Below are positions 9,480 to 17,737 of a stretch of DNA of 42,818 nucleotides, piece after piece. The notes below the pieces were generated by a model. The model ran no database searches. It was given only the letters and a program-made list of their open reading frames with translations, and had not been told where the DNA came from. A program made the translations under genes and the position numbers. Numbering within the stretch: position 1 is the stretch's first letter; every line of letters begins with the position of its first letter. The stretch covers positions 1 to 42,818 of the forward strand of contig CANRAO010000015.1 of NCBI GenBank assembly GCA_947628615.1. Direction: 5' to 3'. Source of the stretch: an uncultured Clostridia bacterium. GTDB lineage: Bacteria; Bacillota; Clostridia; Oscillospirales; Ruminococcaceae.

Positions 9480-9871
9480 ATGGATTTGATTGAAAAAGAC
9501 CGATGGCAGATATGATGTTTATGCATTAGTCTATACGGATGATATTTTTCAAACAAATCGTTGTTCTAACACTACAAATAATCAATATGTTTTTGTAAAA
9601 GTATTTATTAATAATACACATAGAAATATTTAAAGCAAAAAGTGAGATGAAACACAGTTTAGATGTATTAATGACAATAAATAAACCTAGCGTTAAAAAG
9701 TATTGGATTATGGTTTAGGTGATAATTTTCAGTATATTGTTAGTGAATATATAGACGATATTTCTTTATATAGGTTTCTTATAGCTACAAAAAAGGTATT
9801 AAAGTGCTGGGAAGGACTCATAAAAAAACATATAAAAGAAATTGTGTGAATCTATTAAAGCATTAAAAATC
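9480..9871 (+). pseudogene. Decayed protein-kinase gene, N-lobe remnant
   Basis: This fills most of the 535-bp gap between the two blocks of the cluster. Three frames in turn give protein-kinase landmarks. 9511-9630 reads YDVYALVYTDD...YVFVKVF, matching the beta-3 VAxK strand. 9632-9715 reads HSLDVLMTINKPSVKKY, matching helix C and the following loop. 9703-9846 reads LDYGLGDNFQYIVSEYIDD, matching strand beta-5 and the hinge. 9845-9871 gives CESIKALK, like helix E. There are at least three frameshifts and no catalytic loop or C-lobe. It is thus a broken copy of a real Ser/Thr-kinase-like gene once encoded between the tubulin-like and GTPase parts. The ATG at 9480 is only a plausible old start. 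Confidence 0.65.
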
Positions 9872-9993
9872 TAATTTATGGCTCTATTTCATCACTTTTT
9901 ATCACGATTTGGAGAACAAAAAATAGTAAGCAATAAAGAAATAAAACAGATATAAAAAAATAATATCAATATTTCCAAGGTAGGAGACAGCAT

Positions 9994-11490
9994 ATGGATT
10001 ACAAATTTAGATGCCCTTATTGTTTTGGAGAAATGTCACATAAGGATGTTTTGTTTAGAGGTGTAACGACATTCAGACCAGAGGAATTCGATGTGTCGGG
10101 ACAAGGAAGAATGCGTTCGGATATAGAAATTATCCAAGATGATAATGAAAGAAACAGATTGCTTACTGAATATGATAGAAGGGAATATTTCTCTGCTAAA
10201 AGAGATGATGTTTACAATAATTGGTATAGTGATCATAAATTTGGTGAAACATCAGAGAATCCGGGCAGTGATGCTATTCCAGTGTATGATAGACCGATAA
10301 TTAAACCACATGATCACGGAACAAGTGGCTTAATATATGATGAGGATGGTTTTGCTATAGAACTTAGAGATCCGTGGGATGAGCCGACAAGGGAAAGAGT
10401 TTGTAAACATTGTCATAATCCACTTCCACTTGGATATGGAAAGTATCCAGTGCGTTATATTAGTGTAATAGGTATTTCAGGTGCGGGAAAAACAGTATAT
10501 CTATCTAAATTGATTCAAAATATAAGTGAATATACAGCACATATAAAATTAGCAACAACACCTTCTCCAAGTTCAGTTGAATTTGTTAGAAAAAATCCTG
10601 TTAAAGAGGGTGCTCAGCTTCCTATTGCTACATTCAAGAGTGCATTTGAACAACCGTTATTTTATAACATTAAATTTGGTAATGGACATAATGAAACTTT
10701 TGTTATTTATGATATTGCTGGAGAAAACTGCGAACAAAGAAATAATTTATTAAGATATGGTAAATTTGTGCTTAATTCTAATGGTATCATATTGTTAATA
10801 GATCCTGTCAAGGAATTGGGCATAAATGGTGGGAAAGGAGATAGTAAGTTAGATATCGTTTTAGATAACATTAACGATTATATTGGCAAGAAGGGACTAA
10901 ATGATATTCCGTTAGCAGTATGTATCTCTAAGAGTGATTTAATGAAAGATACACTAACTAGCGAATGTTTTTTTGATAAAGTGAGAACGGAGAATTTCCA
11001 ATTCAATGCTAAAGATTATAATGAAATTAGCAAAGAATTAAGTGAGTTTTTGCAAGAAAATGCACTAGCAACAAAAATGAAACTCAATTTATATTATAGT
11101 TGTTATAACTTTTTTGCTTTTACAGCGTTGGGTTGTGCAACGAAAAAGACATATATGTGTGATGAATTTGGTGAAGAGTATGAAGCTGAAATTCCTAAAA
11201 ATCCACCAAATCCTAAAAGAATAGAAGAGCCGCTGTTTTGGTTATTTACTCAATTTGGTTATGTTAAAGCAACGGGTCCTATATACACGCCTAAAAATGA
11301 AGAGGCATTGACTGCACGTTCAGAAAAATCGACAGAAATAAAAGAATTACAGGAACAGCTTGATAGATATCCTAGAATCTGTATTAGATCAAAAGATAGA
11401 AGAGAAAGAGAGCAATTAGAATTAAAGATTAAAAAATTACAGAATGAAATAGCTAAATTAGATCAAGAGATAAAAAGGTTCGCACAATAA
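9994..11490 (+). CDS. Zinc-ribbon GTPase, DO-GTPase2-like
   Basis: 498 aa, cytosolic. A split zinc ribbon (CPYC at 7-10 and CKHC at 137-140) brackets a ~125-residue insertion and leads directly into a P-loop GTPase domain. Walker A is GISGAGKT (160-167), the DxxG motif is DIAG (240-243) and the base-specificity motif is SKSD (312-315). A Lys/Glu-rich coiled coil ends the protein (about 440-498). The layout matches GTPases called DO-GTPase2, found beside GAP1-type proteins in predicted bacterial conflict operons; this match is from memory. The ATG at 9994 follows GGTAGGAGA. It opens the second block of the cluster, 9 bp before the GAP1-like gene, its likely direct partner. Confidence 0.75.
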   Translation: MDYKFRCPYCFGEMSHKDVLFRGVTTFRPEEFDVSGQGRMRSDIEIIQDDNERNRLLTEYDRREYFSAKRDDVYNNWYSDHKFGETSENPGSDAIPVYDRPIIKPHDHGTSGLIYDEDGFAIELRDPWDEPTRERVCKHCHNPLPLGYGKYPVRYISVIGISGAGKTVYLSKLIQNISEYTAHIKLATTPSPSSVEFVRKNPVKEGAQLPIATFKSAFEQPLFYNIKFGNGHNETFVIYDIAGENCEQRNNLLRYGKFVLNSNGIILLIDPVKELGINGGKGDSKLDIVLDNINDYIGKKGLNDIPLAVCISKSDLMKDTLTSECFFDKVRTENFQFNAKDYNEISKELSEFLQENALATKMKLNLYYSCYNFFAFTALGCATKKTYMCDEFGEEYEAEIPKNPPNPKRIEEPLFWLFTQFGYVKATGPIYTPKNEEALTARSEKSTEIKELQEQLDRYPRICIRSKDRREREQLELKIKKLQNEIAKLDQEIKRFAQ

Positions 11491-11498
11491 AGGGGACA

Positions 11499-13799
11499 AT
11501 GATTTATATGAAATGCTATAAGTTAACTTTAGCAAGAATTGGAAAACAGGAGAACTGGGCTGGTTGGAGAATCGCAGGAATGTCAAAAGACACTCCTAGA
11601 CAACTTTTGGAGAGTTTTGAAAGTTTTCACGGAAGCAAGAATCATGTTGTTAGTTCTTTAAACAAGCCAGTTGAGTTATACGAGGTTGCTGAACATAGGG
11701 GGAATTTGTTTGTTTCAAATATTAGATTCGGTACTAAGGATATGCTGGGACGTCCATCTTTTTCTGTAAAAGGTATAGGGTTTCCAATTTCTGAAAATCC
11801 AGATCTTTTTATACATCCTGAGTCGTTTTTAGAATTATCTAATGATGACTTTAGTTTTCAGTTAAAAAATTTGTATTATGAAAATAGAAATCTCAAACAA
11901 GAGTACATGACTGGGGCAAATGTAGTAACTATACATGATAGTGAATTTGGGTTTAAAAGACCATTATCTATTGAACAGATTATAGGAAGATACTTCTCTG
12001 ATAAAGAGAAGTTAGAAAGTTTTGCTCGCTCTGTATTTTGGGCAGGAAATAATAAACAGACCACACTGTATTTAAAGGTAGCAAATGGTTTTAAGGATTA
12101 CTTCGAAACAATGTATTTAGTGTATAGTTTCTTACCTTTTAATATGAGATCAAGTTTTAGTTTTAGGACTTATAATCTTCGTAATCTTTCAGGAGTAAAA
12201 ATCGTTTTTAGTGAAGAAACTCCTTTTGGAAAGTACTATGACATTGTGTCTGGTAAAAACAACATATTTACAGACAGTAATATACTAAATAATTCTCGAA
12301 AGTTATCATTTATTGATTATATTCTTGAACATATATATGATGAGTCGATTGAAGAATACTTTAAGTTGCTACAGAGTTCATTAGATAAAATGGGTCAATC
12401 TAAAACGACAGATTTAAACACAATTGAGCTGGCTCATAATATGCTTATGGCAAGTAACGAAGATGATAATGACTTAACAGATATGGAAATTCTCAAAAAA
12501 TTTCAAGAGTATGTTTCTCTGGACTATACTAATGAGGTTGTTGATGAAAATATAGTAAAATATTTAAGCCTCATTATTAAAAAGAATATCAAACTGAATG
12601 ATACATTGATGAGTAAATTTGATGTTAAGTTAAAAAGCACTAGTTATATTCCGTTAATTGAATTGGGATATGAATACAAAGCTACTAAACTTTTAGAAGC
12701 TTCTGATAAGCAAAAATCATTTGAATTCTTATATTCCATAGAAAATTACAAAGATGTACACGACAAATATATCAAATATCTTTTAGAGTTTGTTGATGGT
12801 TCTGCTTTTCTGGACGAATATTATAGTGTATTTTATGCAGATAAAATTGTCAAGAATATTGATGACCTTTGTATGTTTTATGAAAAAACTAAGCAGCTTC
12901 CCGAAAGAACACGTATTTATAGAAAAATAAATGATTTTGCTATTAGTTATTCTATGAAATGTGTGCAGTTAATGCTTAAGAAACACATTGACTTTAATTA
13001 TGAGAATCACATCTATCTTCTCATCAATAAACTTGGACTTGCCTCAACGTCAAGATCTATTACAGATGAGATGAAAAGGAAATATTGGAGTGAATTTAAG
13101 TTTAATAAATTTGACTTTAATAGAATTAATGATTATTTGACTTATCTCCCTTATGAAAATTGGCAGTTCAATTTAATAAAAGGAATAAAGTGTGTTATCA
13201 ATGAGCTGAGTTATCAGAAACCTGAGAGCGTTAAAAGATTTAATAGTTATATTAGAGGACAAATTGTAAGAGGTGTCAATTTGTCTTCCGATGAGCAGGA
13301 TTACCTTAGGAAAGAATTTCAAAGATATTGTTTGGTTCATGCCAAAAAAGAGTGCTCTCTTGATTTTTGGCTTGATGTTGCAAAGCTTTTCTCAATTCAA
13401 CAATATATAAAGTTTATATTTAATAATAATATTACTGTTTTTACTAATCCCGAAATATTTAAACTCGAATTTCTGATGAGTAAATTATATGAATATAGAA
13501 CAGTGGATGATGTCTCTAAGCAAACATATAAAAACTTTTGTGAAAATTTTTTAGAATATATTGATAGTCATAGACAGTATTATGAGTTGGGGAGAATTTT
13601 AATTAAAATTCAAAACAGCGATAGAAATAGAAATGGTCGCAGTTCGTCCAAAGTTGTTGAGGATTCTATAACCCATGAAGAGTCCTCAAATTCAAAAAAT
13701 AAATCAGGAATTAGAGGATTTATAAAGAAAGGTAAAGAGGGGGTTAAAGGCATTTTTCCAGGTAAAAAAGGAAAGTACATGAAGCAAACCAAGAATTGA
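11499..13799 (+). CDS. GTPase-associated protein 1 (GAP1)-like protein
   Basis: 766 aa, cytosolic. The N-terminal domain begins CYKLTLARIG, followed by WRIAGMSKDTP near 23-33 and GRPSFSVKGIGF at 84-95, which fits the GAP1 N-terminal pattern of strand, 'SxGxP', then 'GRxGNxxxH'. A middle segment YSFLPFNMRSSFSFRTY (209-225) corresponds to the 'LPxxLRxxLSFxTY' motif of the same proteins. The remaining ~500 residues are helical and the last 60 are strongly basic. GAP1 proteins are known only as neighbours of DO-GTPases, and this gene directly follows such a GTPase. ATG 11499 and ATG 11508 are both possible starts; the GGGG at 11492 is 3 or 12 bases away, neither ideal. Confidence 0.65.
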   Translation: MIYMKCYKLTLARIGKQENWAGWRIAGMSKDTPRQLLESFESFHGSKNHVVSSLNKPVELYEVAEHRGNLFVSNIRFGTKDMLGRPSFSVKGIGFPISENPDLFIHPESFLELSNDDFSFQLKNLYYENRNLKQEYMTGANVVTIHDSEFGFKRPLSIEQIIGRYFSDKEKLESFARSVFWAGNNKQTTLYLKVANGFKDYFETMYLVYSFLPFNMRSSFSFRTYNLRNLSGVKIVFSEETPFGKYYDIVSGKNNIFTDSNILNNSRKLSFIDYILEHIYDESIEEYFKLLQSSLDKMGQSKTTDLNTIELAHNMLMASNEDDNDLTDMEILKKFQEYVSLDYTNEVVDENIVKYLSLIIKKNIKLNDTLMSKFDVKLKSTSYIPLIELGYEYKATKLLEASDKQKSFEFLYSIENYKDVHDKYIKYLLEFVDGSAFLDEYYSVFYADKIVKNIDDLCMFYEKTKQLPERTRIYRKINDFAISYSMKCVQLMLKKHIDFNYENHIYLLINKLGLASTSRSITDEMKRKYWSEFKFNKFDFNRINDYLTYLPYENWQFNLIKGIKCVINELSYQKPESVKRFNSYIRGQIVRGVNLSSDEQDYLRKEFQRYCLVHAKKECSLDFWLDVAKLFSIQQYIKFIFNNNITVFTNPEIFKLEFLMSKLYEYRTVDDVSKQTYKNFCENFLEYIDSHRQYYELGRILIKIQNSDRNRNGRSSSKVVEDSITHEESSNSKNKSGIRGFIKKGKEGVKGIFPGKKGKYMKQTKN

Positions 13800-13823
13800 A
13801 AATTATCATTATGAGGTGAAAAA

Positions 13824-14795
13824 TTGAGCTTGTTTTATGATGAAAAAAAGTTTATAGTTAGCATAACTTGTAGTGACAATGTTTATCTAAAATCTGGACG
13901 TGACAAAACTTTCAATAATATGTTTGGAAAAGAAACTTTGCCAATAATAAAACATTTTAAAAGTCAAGAGATGTATATATTGTGTCCTTATGAGTTGCTT
14001 AAAAAAGAGCGTACCGCTTTTTATCTGAATGCAATTGCCAAGCCCATGTATCACGGTTTTGTTTGGCCCGTTGATATGGTTAATACTGGTGACTTAGTGT
14101 TTAAACGAAAAGTCGGTAGTGAAAACACTTACCACAGTTTGTGGAAATATTCAAAAGAAAATTTTAATGGATTTGAAGATAAAAAGATTAAATTAGCAAT
14201 TCTTAACTTTCTGCTTAATTTACAAAACTTTTATGATAATGGTTATGTTTATAGATATTGGGATGAACGTAATATTTATATTGGAGAAAAAACTAATGAA
14301 GTAATTTTTCAATTTAACAATAACATTTCAAAAAAAGATATCATTATAACATTAAACAAGACTGATTACTATACTGAACTAACTGATCCTTATATGTATT
14401 ATCATGGATGCAATTATGACTTTTACTCCGATATGTATTCTTTTCAATCTTTATTATTTAAGCTATTAATTGGTATATATCCTTTTGAGGGAGAAGATAT
14501 GACAGGGTGTGAACGAAATGGAACGCAGACGGAGCTTAATGGTTGGATAATGGAGTATTTGAGAAATATTTACTTCGTTTTTGATGACGGAACATCTAGA
14601 AATCACATTGGCATTATGGTAGATGATATTCCTCGAGTGAGAAGGTGGGAATCATTAACACCTAATCTTAAAAGAATGTTTAAGAATGTATTTGCTCGGT
14701 CTAATGTTTTAAGGGAAACTGATAATATTGTATATTATTCGCCTAGAGAATGGCTGGAAGAATTACAGAGATTTGATTTTAGTCTAAAGAATTAG
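13824..14795 (+). CDS. Protein-kinase-fold protein, predicted pseudokinase
   Basis: 323 aa. Kinase-fold landmarks are present: FVWPVDMV near 79-86 as in a bacterial kinase subfamily; helix E LLNLQNFYDNGYV; the catalytic-loop equivalent YRYWDERNIYI (143-153); and helix F YSDMYSFQSLLFKLLIGIYPFEG (201-223, D203 kept). Aligned without gaps to HRDLKPENILV, the catalytic Asp is Tyr145 while the metal-binding Asn150 remains. The DFG equivalent is QFN (163-165). No glycine-rich loop or clear VAIK lysine is seen. It is therefore probably catalytically dead and acts as a scaffold or allosteric part. The start is TTG with GAGGTG five bases upstream. Confidence 0.65.
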   Translation: MSLFYDEKKFIVSITCSDNVYLKSGRDKTFNNMFGKETLPIIKHFKSQEMYILCPYELLKKERTAFYLNAIAKPMYHGFVWPVDMVNTGDLVFKRKVGSENTYHSLWKYSKENFNGFEDKKIKLAILNFLLNLQNFYDNGYVYRYWDERNIYIGEKTNEVIFQFNNNISKKDIIITLNKTDYYTELTDPYMYYHGCNYDFYSDMYSFQSLLFKLLIGIYPFEGEDMTGCERNGTQTELNGWIMEYLRNIYFVFDDGTSRNHIGIMVDDIPRVRRWESLTPNLKRMFKNVFARSNVLRETDNIVYYSPREWLEELQRFDFSLKN

Positions 14796-14805
14796 AGAGG
14801 GAAAT

Positions 14806-15837
14806 ATGAATAGTATCATGCAATCACAGTTAAAGGAGTTTGTCATCCGTGAAGGAAAGAACGAATTGATTAACGAAAAAAAATTGACAGCTTTTTTTTC
14901 TGACAACAAGATACAAACCGACTTGCATAGACTATTGTTGGTTTTATCTTGTGATATTACTAAAGATTTTGTGTTACATACGGAAAAGAATTCTACTAGG
15001 GTGGAACTTAATAATCTAATTATGTCAGTAGTTAGAATGACAGGGTTAAGAACAGTTGTTGTTAGAGAATTAATTGCGATGATTTGTTATTCTATTGGAG
15101 TTAATTATAATTACGAAATAGTTACCTCTTATGATCCGGTTCAAGAAACATTTCAACCAACATTAAATACACTGGAACCTCAGATAATTAAAAAGAAATT
15201 AGATGCAGCACAAGAACAGCAGAACGCTAAAAGTTATGATAAAGCAGCAGAGATATATGAAGAACTTGTAAAGGCTGGCTCAAGTGTGGCAATGTATCAA
15301 CTTGGAATTATGTATATAGATGAATATAAAGAATTATCTAAAGGGAAAACTTACATTTTTCAACGACAGTCAGAGCAATTAAAGAGAGGTATAAAACTAT
15401 TAGAGATGGCTGCAGAAAATGGTCATACAAAAGCTAGAATAGAGTTAGGAAATTATCACTATCTATATGATAAAAGTCCAAAGGGTTTGAAGAAGGCCTA
15501 TGCTCTCTATTCGTCTCCTGGAATTCCTTCAACAAATTGCAAAATAAAAAGCAGGATAGTAGAAATAATTAATCAAGAAAAAACCAATTTTTTTGTGACG
15601 ATATTTGGCGGTGTTTTAACTATTTTAATGTGGATTTTCTTGATTATTTGTGGAAACTCAATTCATCATAATTCTTTTTTATTTGTATGGGGAATTGTTC
15701 TAACTATTTTACCAACTATAATTTATGGCTTGTTGGTATTTGCTTTTTTTAAATATAAATATGTTTACATAAAATCGTGCGTGTTTGCAATGCTTTTGAT
15801 ATGGCTAATTTATCCATTTATTTTAGCAAGTAGTTAA
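14806..15837 (+). CDS. Sel1-repeat membrane protein of GTPase cluster
   Basis: 343 aa. An all-helical N-terminal domain of ~105 residues (LHRLLLVLSCDITKDF, LRTVVVRELIAMICYSIGVNY) resembles a helical adaptor found in clostridial signalling proteins. Two Sel1-like/TPR repeats follow: AAEIYEELVKAGSSVAMYQLGIMY (148-170) and GIKLLEMAAENGHTKARIELGNYH (195-219). The C-terminus has three predicted transmembrane helices (about 262-283, 291-317, 321-341). It would place protein-binding repeats on the cytoplasmic side of the membrane, which suits a docking role for the GTPase, GAP1-like protein or pseudokinase. GAGAGG precedes the ATG by six bases, and the previous stop is 10 bp upstream. Confidence 0.7.
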   Translation: MNSIMQSQLKEFVIREGKNELINEKKLTAFFSDNKIQTDLHRLLLVLSCDITKDFVLHTEKNSTRVELNNLIMSVVRMTGLRTVVVRELIAMICYSIGVNYNYEIVTSYDPVQETFQPTLNTLEPQIIKKKLDAAQEQQNAKSYDKAAEIYEELVKAGSSVAMYQLGIMYIDEYKELSKGKTYIFQRQSEQLKRGIKLLEMAAENGHTKARIELGNYHYLYDKSPKGLKKAYALYSSPGIPSTNCKIKSRIVEIINQEKTNFFVTIFGGVLTILMWIFLIICGNSIHHNSFLFVWGIVLTILPTIIYGLLVFAFFKYKYVYIKSCVFAMLLIWLIYPFILASS

Positions 15838-15851
15838 GTGAGGTGCATAGA

Positions 15852-17162
15852 ATGACGGATAAGATAATTAAATTTGTTCCTGCTAATATTTGTGTAATGA
15901 CTTTGTTATTAGTTGTTTTAATTTCACATTATACAATAATAGGATTGATTGCATTTTTTGTTGGTTCTTTATTTTTGTTTTTAGGTACTCTGCTTGATAA
16001 TAATAAAGCAAATAATGGAGTAACCAGTAAACTGTCATTTATTATATTTATGATAGCGTTAACACTATTTGGAATGTGGATGCCTTTTATTTTTAAGAAT
16101 AAGTTTCATTTCGAACAGCTAAGACAAGTTAATACATGGGAAATAATTATATCGTTAGCTTTGGGATTCATATTTTTTATAATGGCAGGAGTGGATAAAT
16201 TTAAGCATTATGTAGTAAGACGTTGCTTAAAATATTCAGGTCAAGTTTTATTTTTGTTGGCAGGATACTATTTTTGGAATTTACCAATCAGTACATTTTA
16301 TCTAACTGTAATTACTGTTGTTTTATTCTTATTAACTGACTTGTTTTCAACAAAATATAAAATATACAATGAAAATGATTTTAAGGATATAAATAACGAC
16401 AAGGCTTTTTGGATGGCATTTTTTATAAATCTGTGTTTAATTGCCTTGAATTTGTTTTATAGAAAGTATTTTTTGAAATTCTTAACAAAAAACGCATTAA
16501 CGAAAATTATTGAGGACATTACTTCTGGTTTTAATGTTCCATTATTTATTATTTTAATGGTAACTTTAACTGCAGTGTTCATAGTTTTATATGAAAAACC
16601 AAAAGACTTTAGTTACAATATGACTTCTGATGCGTTCTTTTCGTTGTCTTTGGGCGGATTTGTTTTGTTGTTTCGAATTTATGAATCATATAGATGCATT
16701 GAGTCTTTTATTGTACTGTCTACGGGAGTTCTTCTATATTTTGTTTTTGGTTTTTCAATTTCTTCGACAAATTTGGGAAGCAGGAAAAATCCGGTTTATT
16801 ATCTACTTAGAATTAATAGAGATGTACCCATTTTTATTTCTTTGATTATAACGATTGTTACTATTCCAGCTATTATTTTCGCAAATAAAGGATATATAAT
16901 TCCCATTGTGTTCTTTGTGTGCTCTGCAATAATAATTTTGGCATCTTTTTTGAAATTTAAAAATACATGGGTAAAAATTAATATTCGTTGGCAAATAGCC
17001 CTTTTGTGTGTATTAGCATTTTCAATCAGTGTATCATTTGTAAATAAAAATTTAAATCGATCACTATTTTTTTTAATTTCATTGTTTTGTGTAAATTCGT
17101 TAGCTATTTGGACTATAGGTATACGTGAAGATATCAAAAAAAATATAACTATCAAGAGATAG
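15852..17162 (+). CDS. Polytopic membrane protein ending the cluster
   Basis: 436 aa from ATG 15852, chosen over GTG 15843 because TGAGGTG is then six bases upstream. There are roughly a dozen hydrophobic helices spread evenly along the protein, separated by very short loops with a few positive residues, and no large soluble domain. No transporter or enzyme motif is recognised. As last gene of the cluster, 14 bp after the Sel1-repeat membrane gene, it may form the membrane base of the assembly, a channel, or the effector acting on the membrane. The last two are speculation. Base composition is as AT-rich as the rest of the cluster. Confidence 0.65.
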   Translation: MTDKIIKFVPANICVMTLLLVVLISHYTIIGLIAFFVGSLFLFLGTLLDNNKANNGVTSKLSFIIFMIALTLFGMWMPFIFKNKFHFEQLRQVNTWEIIISLALGFIFFIMAGVDKFKHYVVRRCLKYSGQVLFLLAGYYFWNLPISTFYLTVITVVLFLLTDLFSTKYKIYNENDFKDINNDKAFWMAFFINLCLIALNLFYRKYFLKFLTKNALTKIIEDITSGFNVPLFIILMVTLTAVFIVLYEKPKDFSYNMTSDAFFSLSLGGFVLLFRIYESYRCIESFIVLSTGVLLYFVFGFSISSTNLGSRKNPVYYLLRINRDVPIFISLIITIVTIPAIIFANKGYIIPIVFFVCSAIIILASFLKFKNTWVKINIRWQIALLCVLAFSISVSFVNKNLNRSLFFLISLFCVNSLAIWTIGIREDIKKNITIKR

Positions 17163-17456
17163 CACAGTTTGTAGTATGTTTTGCCTCTTGTAGTATCTCT
17201 TTAATTGCATTAGTATGATAAGGATAAAATAGCCGGTTTCTTTTTTATTGGTCTGTGGTTGAAGGAGGGCGAATTTTCAGCAGGAGTGGCATCGGTAAAT
17301 AAATATGTCATTTTCAACCCGTAGTCATACAAAATTACTGCAATTACTTTTACTACAATCGGCGGAGCATATAAACTGAAGATGTATAAAGAACTGCTTA
17401 ATTCGGTACAATTATGCAGGAAGAATTTTATGCAAAAATACAGGCGTTACTAAAAG

Positions 17457-17588
17457 AAAATTGCTGCTATTATTACTCATGTGGCATTTTATGCCACATG
17501 GTCTAAGGCTTGGAATGTATTCATTATGGTAAAAGGAGTATGGGCAGAAGAAACACCAACCAAACATTTGAAAAAATCAGACACATAG
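17457..17588 (+). pseudogene. Carboxymuconolactone decarboxylase-family remnant
   Basis: The last 43 codons of a reading frame encode KIAAIITHVAFYATWSKAWN and then VWAEE before a TAG. This is the typical C-terminal helix pair of small CMD/AhpD-like proteins ('ITHxAFYAGWPKAW...VWxE'). No matching upstream part with the catalytic cysteines is found in frame, so only the end survives. Its TAG overlaps the following terminator hairpin. Confidence 0.65.
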
Positions 17589-17615
17589 AAATAAAAATCT
17601 ATGTGTCTTCTTTAT
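17579..17615 (+). terminator. Rho-independent terminator
   Basis: An 11-bp perfect stem (17579-17589 with 17598-17608, arms AGACACATAGA and TCTATGTGTCT) with an 8-nt loop is followed by TCTTTATCGTTT. It ends transcription through the CMD remnant and separates the accessory cluster from the site-2 protease operon. Confidence 0.7.
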
Positions 17616-17673
17616 CGTTTCTATATTAATTGATTTATAGTTGATTGACTTCATATTTTTCCTGTTATTTTTC

Positions 17674-17702
17674 TTGAATTTTACGTTTGATTGTTGTATA
17701 AT
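17674..17702 (+). promoter_or_regulatory. Promoter of site-2 protease-scpAB operon
   Basis: TTGAAT (17674-17679) and TATAAT (17697-17702) are separated by exactly 17 bp, 35 bp before the ATG at 17738. No operator palindrome is seen. Confidence 0.65.
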
Positions 17703-17737
17703 TAAATAAATATATCAATTTATGCAGGTGTTATGTT

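Larger units (their letters stand above)
17163..17737. other. Junction between accessory cluster and core genes
   Basis: 575 bp without an intact gene. It holds a remnant of a carboxymuconolactone-decarboxylase-type gene, a terminator hairpin and the promoter of the next gene, each listed separately. The first ~290 bp have short open stretches in several frames that I do not recognise. A perfect 10-bp hairpin with a 3-nt loop (17478-17500) lies inside the remnant. The shift from very AT-rich, unfamiliar genes to ordinary core genes happens here, so this is the probable right edge of the accessory region. Confidence 0.6.

Noticed and set aside
1302-17162. Tellurite/Ter-type or type VI secretion operon
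   Set aside because: vWA and kinase-like proteins occur in those systems too, but no TerC/TerD-like, sheath, Hcp, VgrG or ClpV-like sequence is present.
17478-17500. 10-bp perfect hairpin as a terminator or operator
   Set aside because: It falls inside the CMD remnant, where the codons for THVAFYATW themselves create the palindrome, and no T run follows.
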